Numbered from the stretch's first letter, positions 51,105 to 61,395 are shown. The stretch is 64,000 nucleotides of DNA from Phycisphaeraceae bacterium (GCA_020639195.1 JACKHB010000003.1:248001-312000); one strand, 5' to 3'. Notes: generated from the sequence alone by a model not told the origin. Translations and numbers: made by a program.

Positions 51105-54100
51105 ATGCCCAAACGAGATGACATCCGCACCATCCTGCTGCTCGGCTCCGGACCGATCGTGATCGGACAGGGGTGCGAGTTTGACTATTCGGGCGCTCAG
51201 GCGTGCAAGGCCCTCCGGGAGGAGGGCTACCGGGTCGTCCTGGTCAACTCCAACCCCGCGACGATCATGACCGATCCGGCCATGGCGGACCGGACGTATA
51301 TCGAGCCCATCACGCCCGAGGCCGTGGCCAAGGTGCTGGCGCGCGAGGCGGAGGCGGGATGTCCGGTGGACGCCATCCTGCCGACGCTGGGCGGGCAGAC
51401 GGCCCTCAACGTCGCCTGCGCGCTGTGGGACAGCGGCACGCTGCAGCGAATGGGCGTCGCGATGATCGGCGCCGGGCGCGAGGTGATCCGACGGGCCGAG
51501 GACCGCGAGGCTTTCTCCGAGGTGTGTGCGTCGATCGGCGTGGCCACGCCAAGATCAAGAGCGGTCCGAACGCTGCGAGAGGCGTCGGAGTTCCTCGAGG
51601 AGATCGGCACGCCGGCAATCATCCGGCCCGCGTACACGCTGGGCGGCTGGGGCGGCGGCATCGCCTACAACGCCGAGGAGTTCCGGACTCTGGTGGCGCG
51701 CGGGCTGGGCGCGAGCATGATCGGGCAGGTGCAGATCGACGCCTCGCTGATCGGATGGAAGGAGTTCGAGCTCGAGGTGGTGCGCGACACGCGCGACAAC
51801 TGCATCATCGTGTGCGGGATCGAGAACTTCGATCCCATGGGAGTCCACACGGGCGACTCGATCACCGTCGCGCCGATCCTGACCCTGACCGACAAGGAGT
51901 ATCAGGTCCTGCGCGACGCGGCGATCGCGATCATGCGGGCCGTGGGCGTGGAGACCGGCGGCAGCAACGTGCAGTTCGCCGTCAACCCCGATCCCGAGGA
52001 CGGCAAGTTCCAGTTCGTGGTGGTCGAGATGAACCCCCGAGTCAGCCGCAGCAGCGCGCTGGCCAGCAAGGCGACGGGGTTCCCCATCGCGCGAATCGCC
52101 GCCAAGCTCGCCGTCGGCTACACACTCGACGAGCTGCGCAACGACATCACGGGCACGACCAGCGCGTGCTTCGAGCCCGCGATCGACTACGTGGTCACCA
52201 AGATTCCCCGCTGGACATTCGAGAAGTTCCCCGAGGCCGACGAAACGCTGACCACGCAGATGAAGTCCGTCGGCGAGGTCATGGCGATCGGGCGGAGCTT
52301 CAAGGAGAGCTTCCAGAAGGCGATCCGCTCGCTGGATGTCAAGCGGTTCGGGCTGGGGCTCGACCGCAACGACAAGTGGCTCGCGGCGATGCGGGCCGTC
52401 GAGACGGGGCAGCTCGTGCTGGACTACGCCCCCGAGGTGCCGCCGGCGGTGCAGCAGGCCCAGAACGGGCCAGTTGCGCCCGACCCGACCCCGGACAGCC
52501 CGGCCAAGCGCCCCGATCTCGCGCTGCGCACGGCCGACGGCCAGCCGATCGAGTGGCCGATTCCGACGGACAAGCTCATCCGCAAGCTCAGCGTGCCATG
52601 CCAGGGTCGGCCGTACTTCATCCGATACGCGCTCAAGATGGGATGGAGCGTTGAGCGGATCTGCGAACTCACGAGAATCGACCGATTCTTCATCGATGAG
52701 ATGTCCGATCTCGTGGCGTTCGAGGATGAGCTCTGCCAGTACGCCGCGCTGGAAGACGTGCCGGCCGACGTGTTGGCGCGCGCCAAGCGGCTGGGGTACT
52801 CCGATCCGCAGTTGGCGCACCTGTTCCTCGGGGCTCTGACGACCGAGAGCATCCTGGCGGTGCGGGCACGGCGCAAGGGGCTGGGCATCGAGCCGGTGTA
52901 CAAGCAGGTGGACACATGCGCCGCGGAGTTCGAGGCGATCACGCCGTACTACTACAGCACGTACGAGCGCACAAGCCACGATTCGAGGGATTCCCAAGGC
53001 GGCGAGCCGTCGCGCGATCGGGGGGTGTTAGCGGATGAGGTCCGCGTCGCCGTCGATCCGAAGGTGATCATCCTCGGTGGCGGGCCGAATCGCATCGGGC
53101 AGGGGATCGAGTTCGACTATTGCTGTTGCCACGCCGCGTATGCCGCCAGAGACATGGGCGTGCAGAGCGTGATGATCAACTGCAACCCCGAGACCGTCTC
53201 AACGGACTTCGACACCAGCGACCTGCTGTTCTTTGAGCCCCTCACGCTCGAAGACGTGATGAACGTGTATGAACGACTGGACCGGGGACCCGGACCGGGG
53301 CTCCCGTCAGCTGCCATCATGGGCGCCATCGTCCAATTCGGCGGCCAGACGCCCCTCAACCTGGCCCACGGACTGGTCGCGGCGGGCGCCAGGATCATCG
53401 GCACGAGCCTCGACTCGATCGACCTCGCCGAGGATCGCGACCGGTTCGATGCCCTGCTTGAGCGGCTCAAGCTCCAGCGTCCCGCCAGCGGCATCGCCCG
53501 CTCCCTGGCGCAGGCCCGCGAGATCGCCGGGCGCATCGGCTACCCCGTGCTGGTGCGGCCGAGCTACGTGCTCGGCGGCCGCGGCATGGAGATCTGCGCC
53601 GACGAGGCGGCGCTGGTCCATTTCATGACCACAGCGATAGACATCTCCGACCTCGACGGCGCGCCGGTGCTGATCGACAAGTTCCTGGCGGGCGCCATCG
53701 AGGTGGATGTGGACGTGGTGGCGGACCACGGGGGCGAGGGGCAGGCCGCGGCGCCCCAGGCCCTGATCTGCGGCATCATGCAGCACATCGAGCACGCGGG
53801 CGTGCACTCTGGCGACTCGGCGTGCAGCATCCCGCCGTGGTCGCTGCCCAAGTCGCTGGTGCGACGGATCGCCGACCTCTCGCGAACGCTGGCGCGCGAA
53901 CTCAAGGTCCGGGGCCTCATGAATCTCCAGTTGGCCATCCGCGACGATGAGGTCTTCGTCCTGGAGGTCAATCCCCGCGCCAGCCGCACGGCCCCGTTTG
54001 TCTCAAAGGCGACGCACGTGCCGTGGCCGGCCATCGCAGCCAAGGTGATGATGGGCTCTTCGCTGGCGGATCTCGGCGTGCGCGAGGTCACCAATACGGG

Positions 54101-54710
54101 CGCCTTCGCGATCAAGGAATCCGTCTTTCCGCACCAGAAGTTCCCGGGCGTGGACTTCGTGCTCGGCCCGGAGATGCGCTCCACGGGCGAGGTGATGGGC
54201 ATCGACCTGACCATGCCAGTCGCGTACCTCAAGGCTCTCATGGCCTCGGGCACCATGCTGCCCTCCGAGGGCGGCGTGTTCCTGTCCGTCCGCGACTCTG
54301 ACAAGGACGAGATCGTGGATATCGCCCGGTCGCTGATCTCCATGGGCTTTGTCATCCACGCAACCGGCGGCACGGCGGCGTTGCTCAAGCGGCACGGCAT
54401 GAAGCCCGTCGTGCTCGAGAAGATCGCAGCGGGGGCGCGCCCCAACGTGATCGACCTCATGACCGACGGCCGGATCAGCCTCGTGATCAACACACCCACG
54501 CGCACCGGCTGGCAGAGCGACGAGGGGCGCATCCGTGCCACCGCCGTCCGCCTGAGCATCCCCATGATCACGACGATCACCGGCGCGCAGGCCTCGGTGC
54601 GGGCGATCGAGGCCCGCCGCGCGGGCGACTGGGACGTTCGCGCGCTGCAGGACTACCGCGAACTCGCCTCGGCCGTGCCCGGGGGATCGCGCGCGTCGCT
54701 GGTCACTTGA
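51105..54710 (+). CDS. carB: Carbamoyl-phosphate synthase large subunit
   Basis: A 1201-residue protein. The N-terminal half (TILLLGSGPIVIGQGCEFDYSGAQA) and second synthetase half (VIILGGGPNRIGQGIEFDYCCCHAAYAA) are tandem ATP-grasp units; the C-terminal MGS-like domain holds VFLSVRDSDKDEIVDIARSL. It is about 120 residues longer than E. coli CarB (1073), mainly from a Pro-rich insertion near residue 445-485 (PVAPDPTPDSPAKRPDLALR) and one before the second ATP-grasp unit (near 620-645). It makes carbamoyl phosphate from glutamine-derived ammonia for pyrimidines and arginine. carA is not adjacent. It ends inside the convergent PDZ gene by 8 nt. Confidence 0.96.
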   Translation: MPKRDDIRTILLLGSGPIVIGQGCEFDYSGAQACKALREEGYRVVLVNSNPATIMTDPAMADRTYIEPITPEAVAKVLAREAEAGCPVDAILPTLGGQTALNVACALWDSGTLQRMGVAMIGAGREVIRRAEDREAFSEVCASIGVATPRSRAVRTLREASEFLEEIGTPAIIRPAYTLGGWGGGIAYNAEEFRTLVARGLGASMIGQVQIDASLIGWKEFELEVVRDTRDNCIIVCGIENFDPMGVHTGDSITVAPILTLTDKEYQVLRDAAIAIMRAVGVETGGSNVQFAVNPDPEDGKFQFVVVEMNPRVSRSSALASKATGFPIARIAAKLAVGYTLDELRNDITGTTSACFEPAIDYVVTKIPRWTFEKFPEADETLTTQMKSVGEVMAIGRSFKESFQKAIRSLDVKRFGLGLDRNDKWLAAMRAVETGQLVLDYAPEVPPAVQQAQNGPVAPDPTPDSPAKRPDLALRTADGQPIEWPIPTDKLIRKLSVPCQGRPYFIRYALKMGWSVERICELTRIDRFFIDEMSDLVAFEDELCQYAALEDVPADVLARAKRLGYSDPQLAHLFLGALTTESILAVRARRKGLGIEPVYKQVDTCAAEFEAITPYYYSTYERTSHDSRDSQGGEPSRDRGVLADEVRVAVDPKVIILGGGPNRIGQGIEFDYCCCHAAYAARDMGVQSVMINCNPETVSTDFDTSDLLFFEPLTLEDVMNVYERLDRGPGPGLPSAAIMGAIVQFGGQTPLNLAHGLVAAGARIIGTSLDSIDLAEDRDRFDALLERLKLQRPASGIARSLAQAREIAGRIGYPVLVRPSYVLGGRGMEICADEAALVHFMTTAIDISDLDGAPVLIDKFLAGAIEVDVDVVADHGGEGQAAAPQALICGIMQHIEHAGVHSGDSACSIPPWSLPKSLVRRIADLSRTLARELKVRGLMNLQLAIRDDEVFVLEVNPRASRTAPFVSKATHVPWPAIAAKVMMGSSLADLGVREVTNTGAFAIKESVFPHQKFPGVDFVLGPEMRSTGEVMGIDLTMPVAYLKALMASGTMLPSEGGVFLSVRDSDKDEIVDIARSLISMGFVIHATGGTAALLKRHGMKPVVLEKIAAGARPNVIDLMTDGRISLVINTPTRTGWQSDEGRIRATAVRLSIPMITTITGAQASVRAIEARRAGDWDVRALQDYRELASAVPGGSRASLVT

Positions 54711-55797
54711 CGTCGATCAATCGCTCGCCCGCCTCGATCGCGCGACGACGCTGGTCGTCCGTCGCGATCATCGCTCGACGGATCCGATCTTGCATTCGCA
54801 GGATCGCCTGGCGCTGATCCTCCGGCATGCTCGGGCTTGAGACCTCGACCTGCAAACGCGACGACAGCACCTGCAGTTGCTGGCGCTGGGCATCGAGATC
54901 CGCCTGGTGGATGCTCAGCAGCGTCAATTCGTCTTCGGGGTCGAGGTAATCCGACAACGCCGGCACGGGCGGGAGGCTTACGTCGAATCCCGCCACCGCC
55001 GTCCGCACGCGCCCGGTCTGGTCCAGCCCGCCGCGAGACTCTCCGGCGACCGTCACGGTCGGCTCGCTCGACAGCAGCCACGCCTGGAACCGCTCGAAGC
55101 TCAGGCCGAGCCGTCCGGTGCCGCGCAGGCGTGTGTCCACGTGGATCGATCCGGACGCGGCGTCGATGGTGATCGTCGGCGGCACCGCCATCCCGATGCG
55201 CTCCCGCCGGCGGTCCCACGCGTCATCGAGCACATCGTCGTTGAGGCTCGCGGCCTGCTGCAGGTCCGCGTAAGCGCCCATCACCACGCTCGTGTCGATC
55301 CGCTGCTCGCCGCGCTGGACGGTTAACGCCATGGGCTCTCCGGGCGCACGCGAGAGAATCTCCGCGCGGACCTGATCTCGTTCCCTGATCGGCTCGCCGC
55401 CGATCGCGACGATCAGGTCGTCGGCCTTGAGCACCCTGGCGGCGTCGAAGCCCGGCACCGTGGCGCCGATGCGCACGCCTGGGACTGGGTACGAGACCTC
55501 CTCCGCGAACTGGATGCCCATGCCCGCACGCTGGCCGTTGCGGAACATGTCCCACGCGAGCGTCTCAAGGCGCAGCCGCTGCTCAGGGGAGAGCCTCTCG
55601 TTCGAGTTGAGCATGCGCTCCAGGTCGCTCAGCCGCAGCCGAGTGCGAAGGCGGTCCTCCGCCTCGCGACGCTGGGCCACGTCGTCCGCGTCGAGCCGCT
55701 CGACCAGCGCGCCGGCCCATTGGTCGTCGCCGTGCTGCGCGAACGCGCCGCAGGCTAGAGCCATACACAGCAACGGAGCCAACAGACGCACCAGCAA
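54703..55797 (-). CDS. Secreted PDZ-domain protein
   Basis: A 364-residue protein with a signal peptide (LVRLLAPLLCMALACGAFAQ). Residues about 85-170 form a PDZ domain: GIQFAEEVSYPVPGVRIGAT, DDLIVAIGGEPIRERDQVRA and PMALTVQRGEQ. No serine-protease triad is present, so it is a binding or scaffold protein rather than a DegP-type protease. The C-terminal part is long and helical (AILRMQDRIRRAMIATDDQR). Partner unknown. Confidence 0.8.
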   Translation of the reverse strand: MLVRLLAPLLCMALACGAFAQHGDDQWAGALVERLDADDVAQRREAEDRLRTRLRLSDLERMLNSNERLSPEQRLRLETLAWDMFRNGQRAGMGIQFAEEVSYPVPGVRIGATVPGFDAARVLKADDLIVAIGGEPIRERDQVRAEILSRAPGEPMALTVQRGEQRIDTSVVMGAYADLQQAASLNDDVLDDAWDRRRERIGMAVPPTITIDAASGSIHVDTRLRGTGRLGLSFERFQAWLLSSEPTVTVAGESRGGLDQTGRVRTAVAGFDVSLPPVPALSDYLDPEDELTLLSIHQADLDAQRQQLQVLSSRLQVEVSSPSMPEDQRQAILRMQDRIRRAMIATDDQRRRAIEAGERLIDVK

Positions 55798-55900
55798 TCC
55801 TCCGGGCCGCGCCGCCTATTGGGCGCCGGCACGCTCCACTGTATCGGGCTGGCATGTGTCCGGGTTCGGAATCACGGCATAATCCCTGCGAATACGGGGC

Positions 55901-56992
55901 TCACGGCGTTGCGGCAAGGTCCGCCTCGTGCTCGAGAATCCACGCGGCGTGTCGCTCGATCAGCCCGAGGAATGCCCGCCCCGGAATCGAACCGAATGAG
56001 CCGGTGCGGGCGACGGGCCCGGCCGCCTCGGCGATCACCGCCTCGATCATCAGCGGGGCGAGTGTCGGCAGGTCCCAGCTGGCAGCGCCCCCGGTCCGAT
56101 ACCCGTCCAAGAACGCTCGCAGGCGGTCGCGCGAGAGGCCGACGGGCCATTGCTCGATCGGCCGATCGGGAGGGGGTGGCAGGATCGACCACTGCAGCGC
56201 GCCGCCGGCAAGATCGACGACTCCCGGCGCGAGGCACACGGAGTCGAAGTCCACGACCGTGGCGCCGCCATCGGCATCAAACAGCACATTGCCGGGGTGC
56301 CAGTCGCCGTGGATGAGATGGCGTGTCGCCCGCTCAATTCCCGCCGCGTTGGCGCGAGCGCCCGACTCGGCGTACAGCGCTCGCAGCCTCGCCGCGCCCG
56401 GTTTGCACTCGGCGTGCCGCCGCTCGATCTCGACGAGTCGGCGCTCCACGCTCTCGGCCCTGTGGTAGCTGCCCTCGGGCGCCGCGAAGGGGATCCGCGT
56501 CTGCTTGAGCGCGCTATGCAGCCGGGCCAGCGTGTCCCCCGCGAGACGGGCATCGGTCGGCGAGCCGCCATCAACGCGCCCCTCCACGAATTCGACGAGC
56601 TCGTACACGCGCCCGTGGAGTTGGAGCATCGAGTTGTTGTCCAGCGACGTGCCGATGATGTTGGGCACACCGAAGCCCGCGTCGGCCAGGGCGAGCATGA
56701 CCGCGTGGCACATCGCGACGTGGAACGGATTCGATTGATCGGGCTCTCGACGCTTCAGCAGGTACCGTCGCCCCGACAACTCCACCACGACCTTCGGGGC
56801 CGAGAGCGAGCCACGGTACAGAGGGTGGGCCGAGGCCGGCGCCCCAAGCGGATAGTGCGAGAGGACCTCGAGGAGCTCCTCTCGCGTGAACCGATCCGCG
56901 GCGATGGTCGGCTCCGCGCCGGGCCCCTGGTGGCGAAGCGCATGGAAGAGCACCGCCGAGGCGAGGACCCGGTCTGGCTCCGGGGAGGTCAT
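55901..56992 (-). CDS. Aminoglycoside phosphotransferase/homoserine-kinase-like protein
   Basis: A 363-residue protein. The kinase-like fold shows RHLIHGDWHPGNVLFDADG (Brenner motif) and ATVVDFDSVCLAPG (metal-binding D). The N-lobe has RRYLLKRREPDQ as the Lys region. N-terminal 50 residues and length resemble homoserine kinase type II (ThrB2) and CotS-like proteins. The substrate cannot be assigned. It stands 17 nt downstream of yicC on the same strand. Confidence 0.8.
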   Translation of the reverse strand: MTSPEPDRVLASAVLFHALRHQGPGAEPTIAADRFTREELLEVLSHYPLGAPASAHPLYRGSLSAPKVVVELSGRRYLLKRREPDQSNPFHVAMCHAVMLALADAGFGVPNIIGTSLDNNSMLQLHGRVYELVEFVEGRVDGGSPTDARLAGDTLARLHSALKQTRIPFAAPEGSYHRAESVERRLVEIERRHAECKPGAARLRALYAESGARANAAGIERATRHLIHGDWHPGNVLFDADGGATVVDFDSVCLAPGVVDLAGGALQWSILPPPPDRPIEQWPVGLSRDRLRAFLDGYRTGGAASWDLPTLAPLMIEAVIAEAAGPVARTGSFGSIPGRAFLGLIERHAAWILEHEADLAATP

Positions 56993-57009
56993 GGCAGTTC
57001 CTCGCGGGA

Positions 57010-57900
57010 CTACTCCGCGTTCTGAACCTGCTCCTTGATCCGGTCGATCGCCCCCTTGATCTCGACGGTCAGGCGGCTGATCTCCGAGTCGGGACTCTTG
57101 CTCGCGATGGTGTTCGCTTCGCGGAGCATCTCCTGCGCCAGAAAGTCCAGCGTGCGCCCGACGGGCCGATCGTCGTCGGCGTGGATGAGTTCTTCAAATT
57201 GGTCCATGTGCCCGCTCAGCCTGGCCAGCTCCTCCGCGATGTCCGTCTTCTCCGCATAGACGGCGATCTCGCGGATGAGTTCCACCGGCTCGACGGAAAC
57301 GCCAAGCTCGCGCAGCAGCCGATCCAGGCGCGTTCGCAGCCGGGTCTCGTACTCATGAGAAACTTCCGGAGCCCGTTCGGCGATCTGGCCCAGCCGCTCG
57401 ACGATGATCGCTCGCTGGCCCTCAAGATCCTCCCGGAGCATCAGGCCCTCGCGCTCACGCATGGCCACGAGGTGCTCACACGCGGTTGCCACGAGGCCCC
57501 GGAAGGCCTTGCGCGCGCGCGTCAGCCTGTCTTCTTCGTTCGCCGGGGGCTGCAGCACACCCGGCAGACCGAGCAGACCCGCGACGTCCAGCGGGAGCGC
57601 GCCGGACTGGATCGCCCCAAGGCCGCGAAGCTGCTCGACATAGTGCTGGAGGGCGTTGGTGTTGATGTCGTACGCCGCGGACTCCGACGTGTCCGCGCAC
57701 GTCGCGCGCACGGTGACCGAACCGCGAGTCACGAACCGGCGCAACTCGGACTCGAGGTCCGCCTCGAGGCCCTGGAATTCCTCGGGGAGCCGGATCGTCG
57801 CCTTGAACCACTTGTTGTTCAGCGACCTGACTTCCAGGAAGAAGTGGACGCCGTCAACTTTGATCGCGGCCTCTCCGAAGCCGGTCATGCTTCGCAGCAC
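57010..57900 (-). CDS. yicC: YicC-family endoribonuclease-like protein
   Basis: A 296-residue protein starting GTG after AGGAG. It begins LRSMTGFGEA and has SLNNKWFKATIRLP and the conserved C-terminal block LDFLAQEMLREANTIASKSPD with KGAIDRIKEQVQNAE. YicC proteins bind and cut RNA and work with the RNA degradation machinery. The order tpiA, secG, yicC on one strand is common in planctomycetes. Confidence 0.92.
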   Translation of the reverse strand: MLRSMTGFGEAAIKVDGVHFFLEVRSLNNKWFKATIRLPEEFQGLEADLESELRRFVTRGSVTVRATCADTSESAAYDINTNALQHYVEQLRGLGAIQSGALPLDVAGLLGLPGVLQPPANEEDRLTRARKAFRGLVATACEHLVAMREREGLMLREDLEGQRAIIVERLGQIAERAPEVSHEYETRLRTRLDRLLRELGVSVEPVELIREIAVYAEKTDIAEELARLSGHMDQFEELIHADDDRPVGRTLDFLAQEMLREANTIASKSPDSEISRLTVEIKGAIDRIKEQVQNAE

Positions 57901-57966
57901 GCGAAGTCTCCTGTGGGGTTGCTCAGGTGAGGCGCCCCGTTCGCCGGGCAGTCTATCGCTTCGGCT

Positions 57967-58503
57967 CTACCGGCCCGGTGGAGGCGACTCGGGCTCACCC
58001 GAAGGCGAACCGCTCGGATCAGAAGTCGGACCGGGATCGTTCGAAGGGCTCTCACCGGGCTGCTCCGAGCCGTCGCCCGTGCCTGGCTCGGTCTGGCCGG
58101 CTTCTGCAGTCGAGGCATCGGGCGTCGGATTCGGCGCGCTGGGCTGGTCGGCCTCCGCGTCGCCGGAATTGGTCGCGGGCGACTGGCTCGTGGACGAGCC
58201 GGGCGCGGCGCTCGCGGCCGGCGGGCTTGACGCCGCCTTGGCGGGACGTGCCGCGAAGTTCAGGCCAATCGAGAAGAGAACCCACACCACGAACGCCGTG
58301 CATGTTGTCCACGTCAGGGCGTCGCCAGTCTTGGTGCCAAAGACCGTCTGGCCAGAGCCCGCCCCAGCCCCAAATGCGCCAGAGAGCCCCCCGCCTTGCG
58401 GGCGCTGAATGAGAATCAGCAGGATGAGCAGCAGGGACAGAAAGACAAACGCGACGACCAAGATGGCCATCAACCAAGGAACAATCGCGGCGAGCATCAA
58501 CAT
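57967..58503 (-). CDS. secG: Preprotein translocase subunit SecG with long tail
   Basis: A 178-residue protein. Residues 1-75 are SecG-like: helix 1 VAFVFLSLLLILLILIQRPQ, then GGGLSGAFGAGAGSGQTVFG, then helix 2 (TWTTCTAFVVWVLFSIGLNF). The C-terminal 90 residues are Ser/Pro/Glu-rich and probably disordered, longer than in E. coli SecG (110 residues). SecG stimulates SecYE-mediated export. It follows tpiA and precedes yicC. Confidence 0.92.
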   Translation of the reverse strand: MLMLAAIVPWLMAILVVAFVFLSLLLILLILIQRPQGGGLSGAFGAGAGSGQTVFGTKTGDALTWTTCTAFVVWVLFSIGLNFAARPAKAASSPPAASAAPGSSTSQSPATNSGDAEADQPSAPNPTPDASTAEAGQTEPGTGDGSEQPGESPSNDPGPTSDPSGSPSGEPESPPPGR

Positions 58504-58594
58504 CGAAGGCCCTCAGTCTCGCGCCGGGCGCCGCCCGGCAAAGGGCCTCAACTGTAGGCCGACGCCCCGAGCCCGCTCGGACTTCCATGAGGCC

Positions 58595-59353
58595 TCACGA
58601 GACCGCCTCGACAATCTGCAGGAACTCGGCGCTCACCAACGACGCGCCGCCCACCAGGAAGCCATCGATGTCGGGCATTATGGCGAGCGCTTCGGCATTC
58701 GATGCCTTGACCGAACCGCCGTACAGGATGGACAGCGACTCGGCGGCATTCGATCCCAGAATTGACGCGACAACCCCTCGCACTCCAAGGTGGGCCGTCT
58801 GTGCGTCTTCCGGGGTGGCGGTCCGGCCGGTCCCGATCGCCCAGACGGGCTCGTAGGCCACGACGAGCCGCGATGCGCAATCCGGGGAGATCCCCGTCAG
58901 TGCCGACTCGAGCTGCCGCCTGTTGATCGCGTCCGTTTCGCCCCGCTCGCGCTGTTCGAGCGTTTCTCCGATGCACAGCATGCAGGTCATGCCGGAGTCG
59001 AGCACCGCGTGGGCCTTGGCCCGGATGAGCGCGTCGGTCTCCTGGATGAGATGGCGGCGTTCGGAGTGCCCGACAAGGACCACCGAAACGGCGCAGTCCG
59101 CCAGCATCGAGAGGGATACCTCGCCGGTGAAAGCGCCGTCGGCTCCGGGATAGGCGTCCTGGGCGCCCAGACGCACGCCCGGGCCGGAGTCCTGGAGGAC
59201 TCCTCCGACGGCCAGGAGGTAGGGAAAGGGCGGGAACAGAATCACCGTCGCCGGGCTGTCCGTGACGCCCCGTGCAGCCGCCCGGGCCAGCTCGCGAGCT
59301 GAGCCCAGGTTGGTATTCATCTTCCAGTTGCCGCCGACGAGCTTGGTCCGCAT
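58595..59353 (-). CDS. tpiA: Triosephosphate isomerase
   Basis: A 252-residue TIM barrel. Active-site residues are visible: NWKMN (Lys), VGHSERR (His) and YEPVWAIGTG (Glu), with loop 6 ATPEDAQ and phosphate-binding GGSVK. The start MRTKLVGGNWKMN is standard. It interconverts dihydroxyacetone phosphate and glyceraldehyde-3-phosphate. A candidate -35 TTGCCA lies in the divergent spacer, but no good -10 goes with it. Confidence 0.96.
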   Translation of the reverse strand: MRTKLVGGNWKMNTNLGSARELARAAARGVTDSPATVILFPPFPYLLAVGGVLQDSGPGVRLGAQDAYPGADGAFTGEVSLSMLADCAVSVVLVGHSERRHLIQETDALIRAKAHAVLDSGMTCMLCIGETLEQRERGETDAINRRQLESALTGISPDCASRLVVAYEPVWAIGTGRTATPEDAQTAHLGVRGVVASILGSNAAESLSILYGGSVKASNAEALAIMPDIDGFLVGGASLVSAEFLQIVEAVS

Positions 59354-59489
59354 CGAGTGGTTCTCCCCGCGTCTCCATCCACATCCTCTTGCATCGGGAT
59401 GCCGCGCGCAAGTACACTCTTGACACGATACTGGCAACCCGCTTCCGACGCGCAGGGCGGCGTACGGGGGTACTCGCGGAGTGGGGCGC

Positions 59490-61289
59490 ATGGTGGGTCA
59501 TTCGGCGGAGCCCGCCATCTTCGACGTGGCGGTGGTCGGTGGGGGACCCGCCGGGTCCACCGTTTCCACGCTGCTCAAGAAGTATCAACCGACCCTCCGA
59601 GTTGCGGTCTTCGAGGGAGCGCGATTCCCTCGTCCGCACATTGGCGAGAGCCAGCTTCCGGCGACCATGCCCGTCATCTTCGAGATGGGATGTTGGGACA
59701 AGGTCGAAGCGGCGGGCTTTCCCATCAAGATCGGCGCGTCGTACACGTGGGGGCGCGACGACGAGACCTGGGAGATCAACTTCTTTCCCCCGGAGGACTT
59801 CAAGGATCAGCCACGACCGGCGCCGTATGAAGGGCAAAGGAAGTACACGGCGTTCCAGGTCGAGCGAGGGCTGTACGACAAGATCCTGCTCGATCACGCG
59901 CAGGGCCTTGGGGTCGAAGTCTTCGAAGAGTCGCCGATCGAGGAGGTGCTCCGCGAAGGCGACCGTGTGACGGGGCTGCGGCGGCCGGGAGGCGAGATCG
60001 TCACGGCCAGGTACTACATCGACGCGAGCGGTGCACGAGGGTTTCTCCGGCGTGCGATGGGCATCGAGTCCCACGCGCCCAAAGAGCTTCGCAATATTGC
60101 CATCTACAACTACTGGGACAACGCCAAGTGGGCCATCGAGATCGGGGTCGGCGGCACGCGCATTCAGATCCGCAGCCTTCCGTACGGCTGGATCTGGTTC
60201 ATCCCGCTGGGTCCGACGGTGACCAGCATCGGTCTGGTGTGTCCGGCCGACTACTACAAGAAATCGGGCAAGACCGCCGAACAGCTCTACCTCGACTCGA
60301 TCGCCTCGCAACCGCTCATCGCCGATCTGGTCTCGGGCGCACACGTGACCGGGCCTACCCAGACCACCAAGGACTGGTCGCACTTGTGCCAGCGGCTGGC
60401 AGGCGACAACTGGTTCCTCATCGGCGAGGCCGCGGGCTTTGCAGATCCCATCCTCTCGGCCGGCATGTCGCTCGCGCACCACTCCGGCCGTCACGCCGCG
60501 TACACCATCTTGGAGCTGGAAAGGGGAGAACTCGACGCGGGGTGGCTCAAGCGACTCTATGACGAGCGCAATCGACAGGGGATCGAGCAGCACATCCGGT
60601 TCGCGCACTTCTGGTACGCGTCCAACGGATGTTTCACCGAACTCAAGGAGTATTGCGGGAACATCGCCAAGGACGCCGGACTCAAGCTCGATCCCCGGCA
60701 GGCCTGGGAATGGCTCGCGCTCGGCGGATTCACTTCCCAGTATGTCGGGCTGGCGCAGGCCGCCCACTGGGACCTGTTCGGCGCCAAAAAGATGGTGGAC
60801 ATGTTCCTTGGGTTTCGAGAATTCAGGTTCCAGGTGTACAACCAGTTCAGGCTCGACCTCAAGGACGCGAAGAAGGACCGGATTGGCGCCCTGCGCGAGG
60901 GTCGTGTTCTGCCGGTGGAGTGTTTCCGCCGCGGCCGGCACCTGCTTCCCAACAGCGGCCACTTTGGCCTCCTCATCCACGTGCTCAAGCAGACGCGCGA
61001 CGGCGTGAAACTGGTCGATGCTCTCAGGAAAGAGATTGCCAAACGCCATCAGCCGGAGCATTGCAACCAGGTGCTCAACCGCCATCTTGAGGCGCTCGAA
61101 GCGATGATCCAAGAGGGATGGGTCGACGCTCGACTCGACAAGTCCAGGCCGATGATCCAGCCAACGTACGAGAACGAGTCGAAGATGTTCCGCTCCACCG
61201 CGGACGATGAGAGAGCGCTGATGGAGGCCAAACGCCAGCGGGAGGGAATGGCCAGCTCGATGCTGCTGTCGGGGCAGGAGCTCGAATAG
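59490..61289 (+). CDS. FAD-dependent halogenase-like oxidoreductase (paralog 1)
   Basis: A 599-residue flavoprotein. The N-terminal nucleotide motif is VAVVGGGPAGSTV, then RPHIGESQLP. The segment GWIWFIPLGP resembles the WxWxIP motif of flavin-dependent halogenases, and GFADPILSAGMSLAHHSG the FAD-binding DPxxSxG end. The KIG in FPIKIGASYTWG sits about where halogenases carry a catalytic Lys, but the alignment is by eye. An ATG nine nt after a GTG start is chosen. Alternatives are geranylgeranyl reductase-like or hydroxylase-like enzymes. A tandem paralog follows. Confidence 0.78.
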   Translation: MVGHSAEPAIFDVAVVGGGPAGSTVSTLLKKYQPTLRVAVFEGARFPRPHIGESQLPATMPVIFEMGCWDKVEAAGFPIKIGASYTWGRDDETWEINFFPPEDFKDQPRPAPYEGQRKYTAFQVERGLYDKILLDHAQGLGVEVFEESPIEEVLREGDRVTGLRRPGGEIVTARYYIDASGARGFLRRAMGIESHAPKELRNIAIYNYWDNAKWAIEIGVGGTRIQIRSLPYGWIWFIPLGPTVTSIGLVCPADYYKKSGKTAEQLYLDSIASQPLIADLVSGAHVTGPTQTTKDWSHLCQRLAGDNWFLIGEAAGFADPILSAGMSLAHHSGRHAAYTILELERGELDAGWLKRLYDERNRQGIEQHIRFAHFWYASNGCFTELKEYCGNIAKDAGLKLDPRQAWEWLALGGFTSQYVGLAQAAHWDLFGAKKMVDMFLGFREFRFQVYNQFRLDLKDAKKDRIGALREGRVLPVECFRRGRHLLPNSGHFGLLIHVLKQTRDGVKLVDALRKEIAKRHQPEHCNQVLNRHLEALEAMIQEGWVDARLDKSRPMIQPTYENESKMFRSTADDERALMEAKRQREGMASSMLLSGQELE

Positions 61290-61395
61290 ACGCCCGACGG
61301 AACGCCCATCGCGACCATGCGCGACTCTTGGACCCCCCCAAGGACACCCGATATTCTCGCGGCGTCCGCGCGCTGTCCACTCGACCGGAGTTCCA

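Noticed and set aside
59420..59448. TTGACA box between tpiA and the first halogenase-like gene as a rightward promoter
   Set aside because: No acceptable -10 lies 16-18 nt downstream (TTCCGA at 17 nt).
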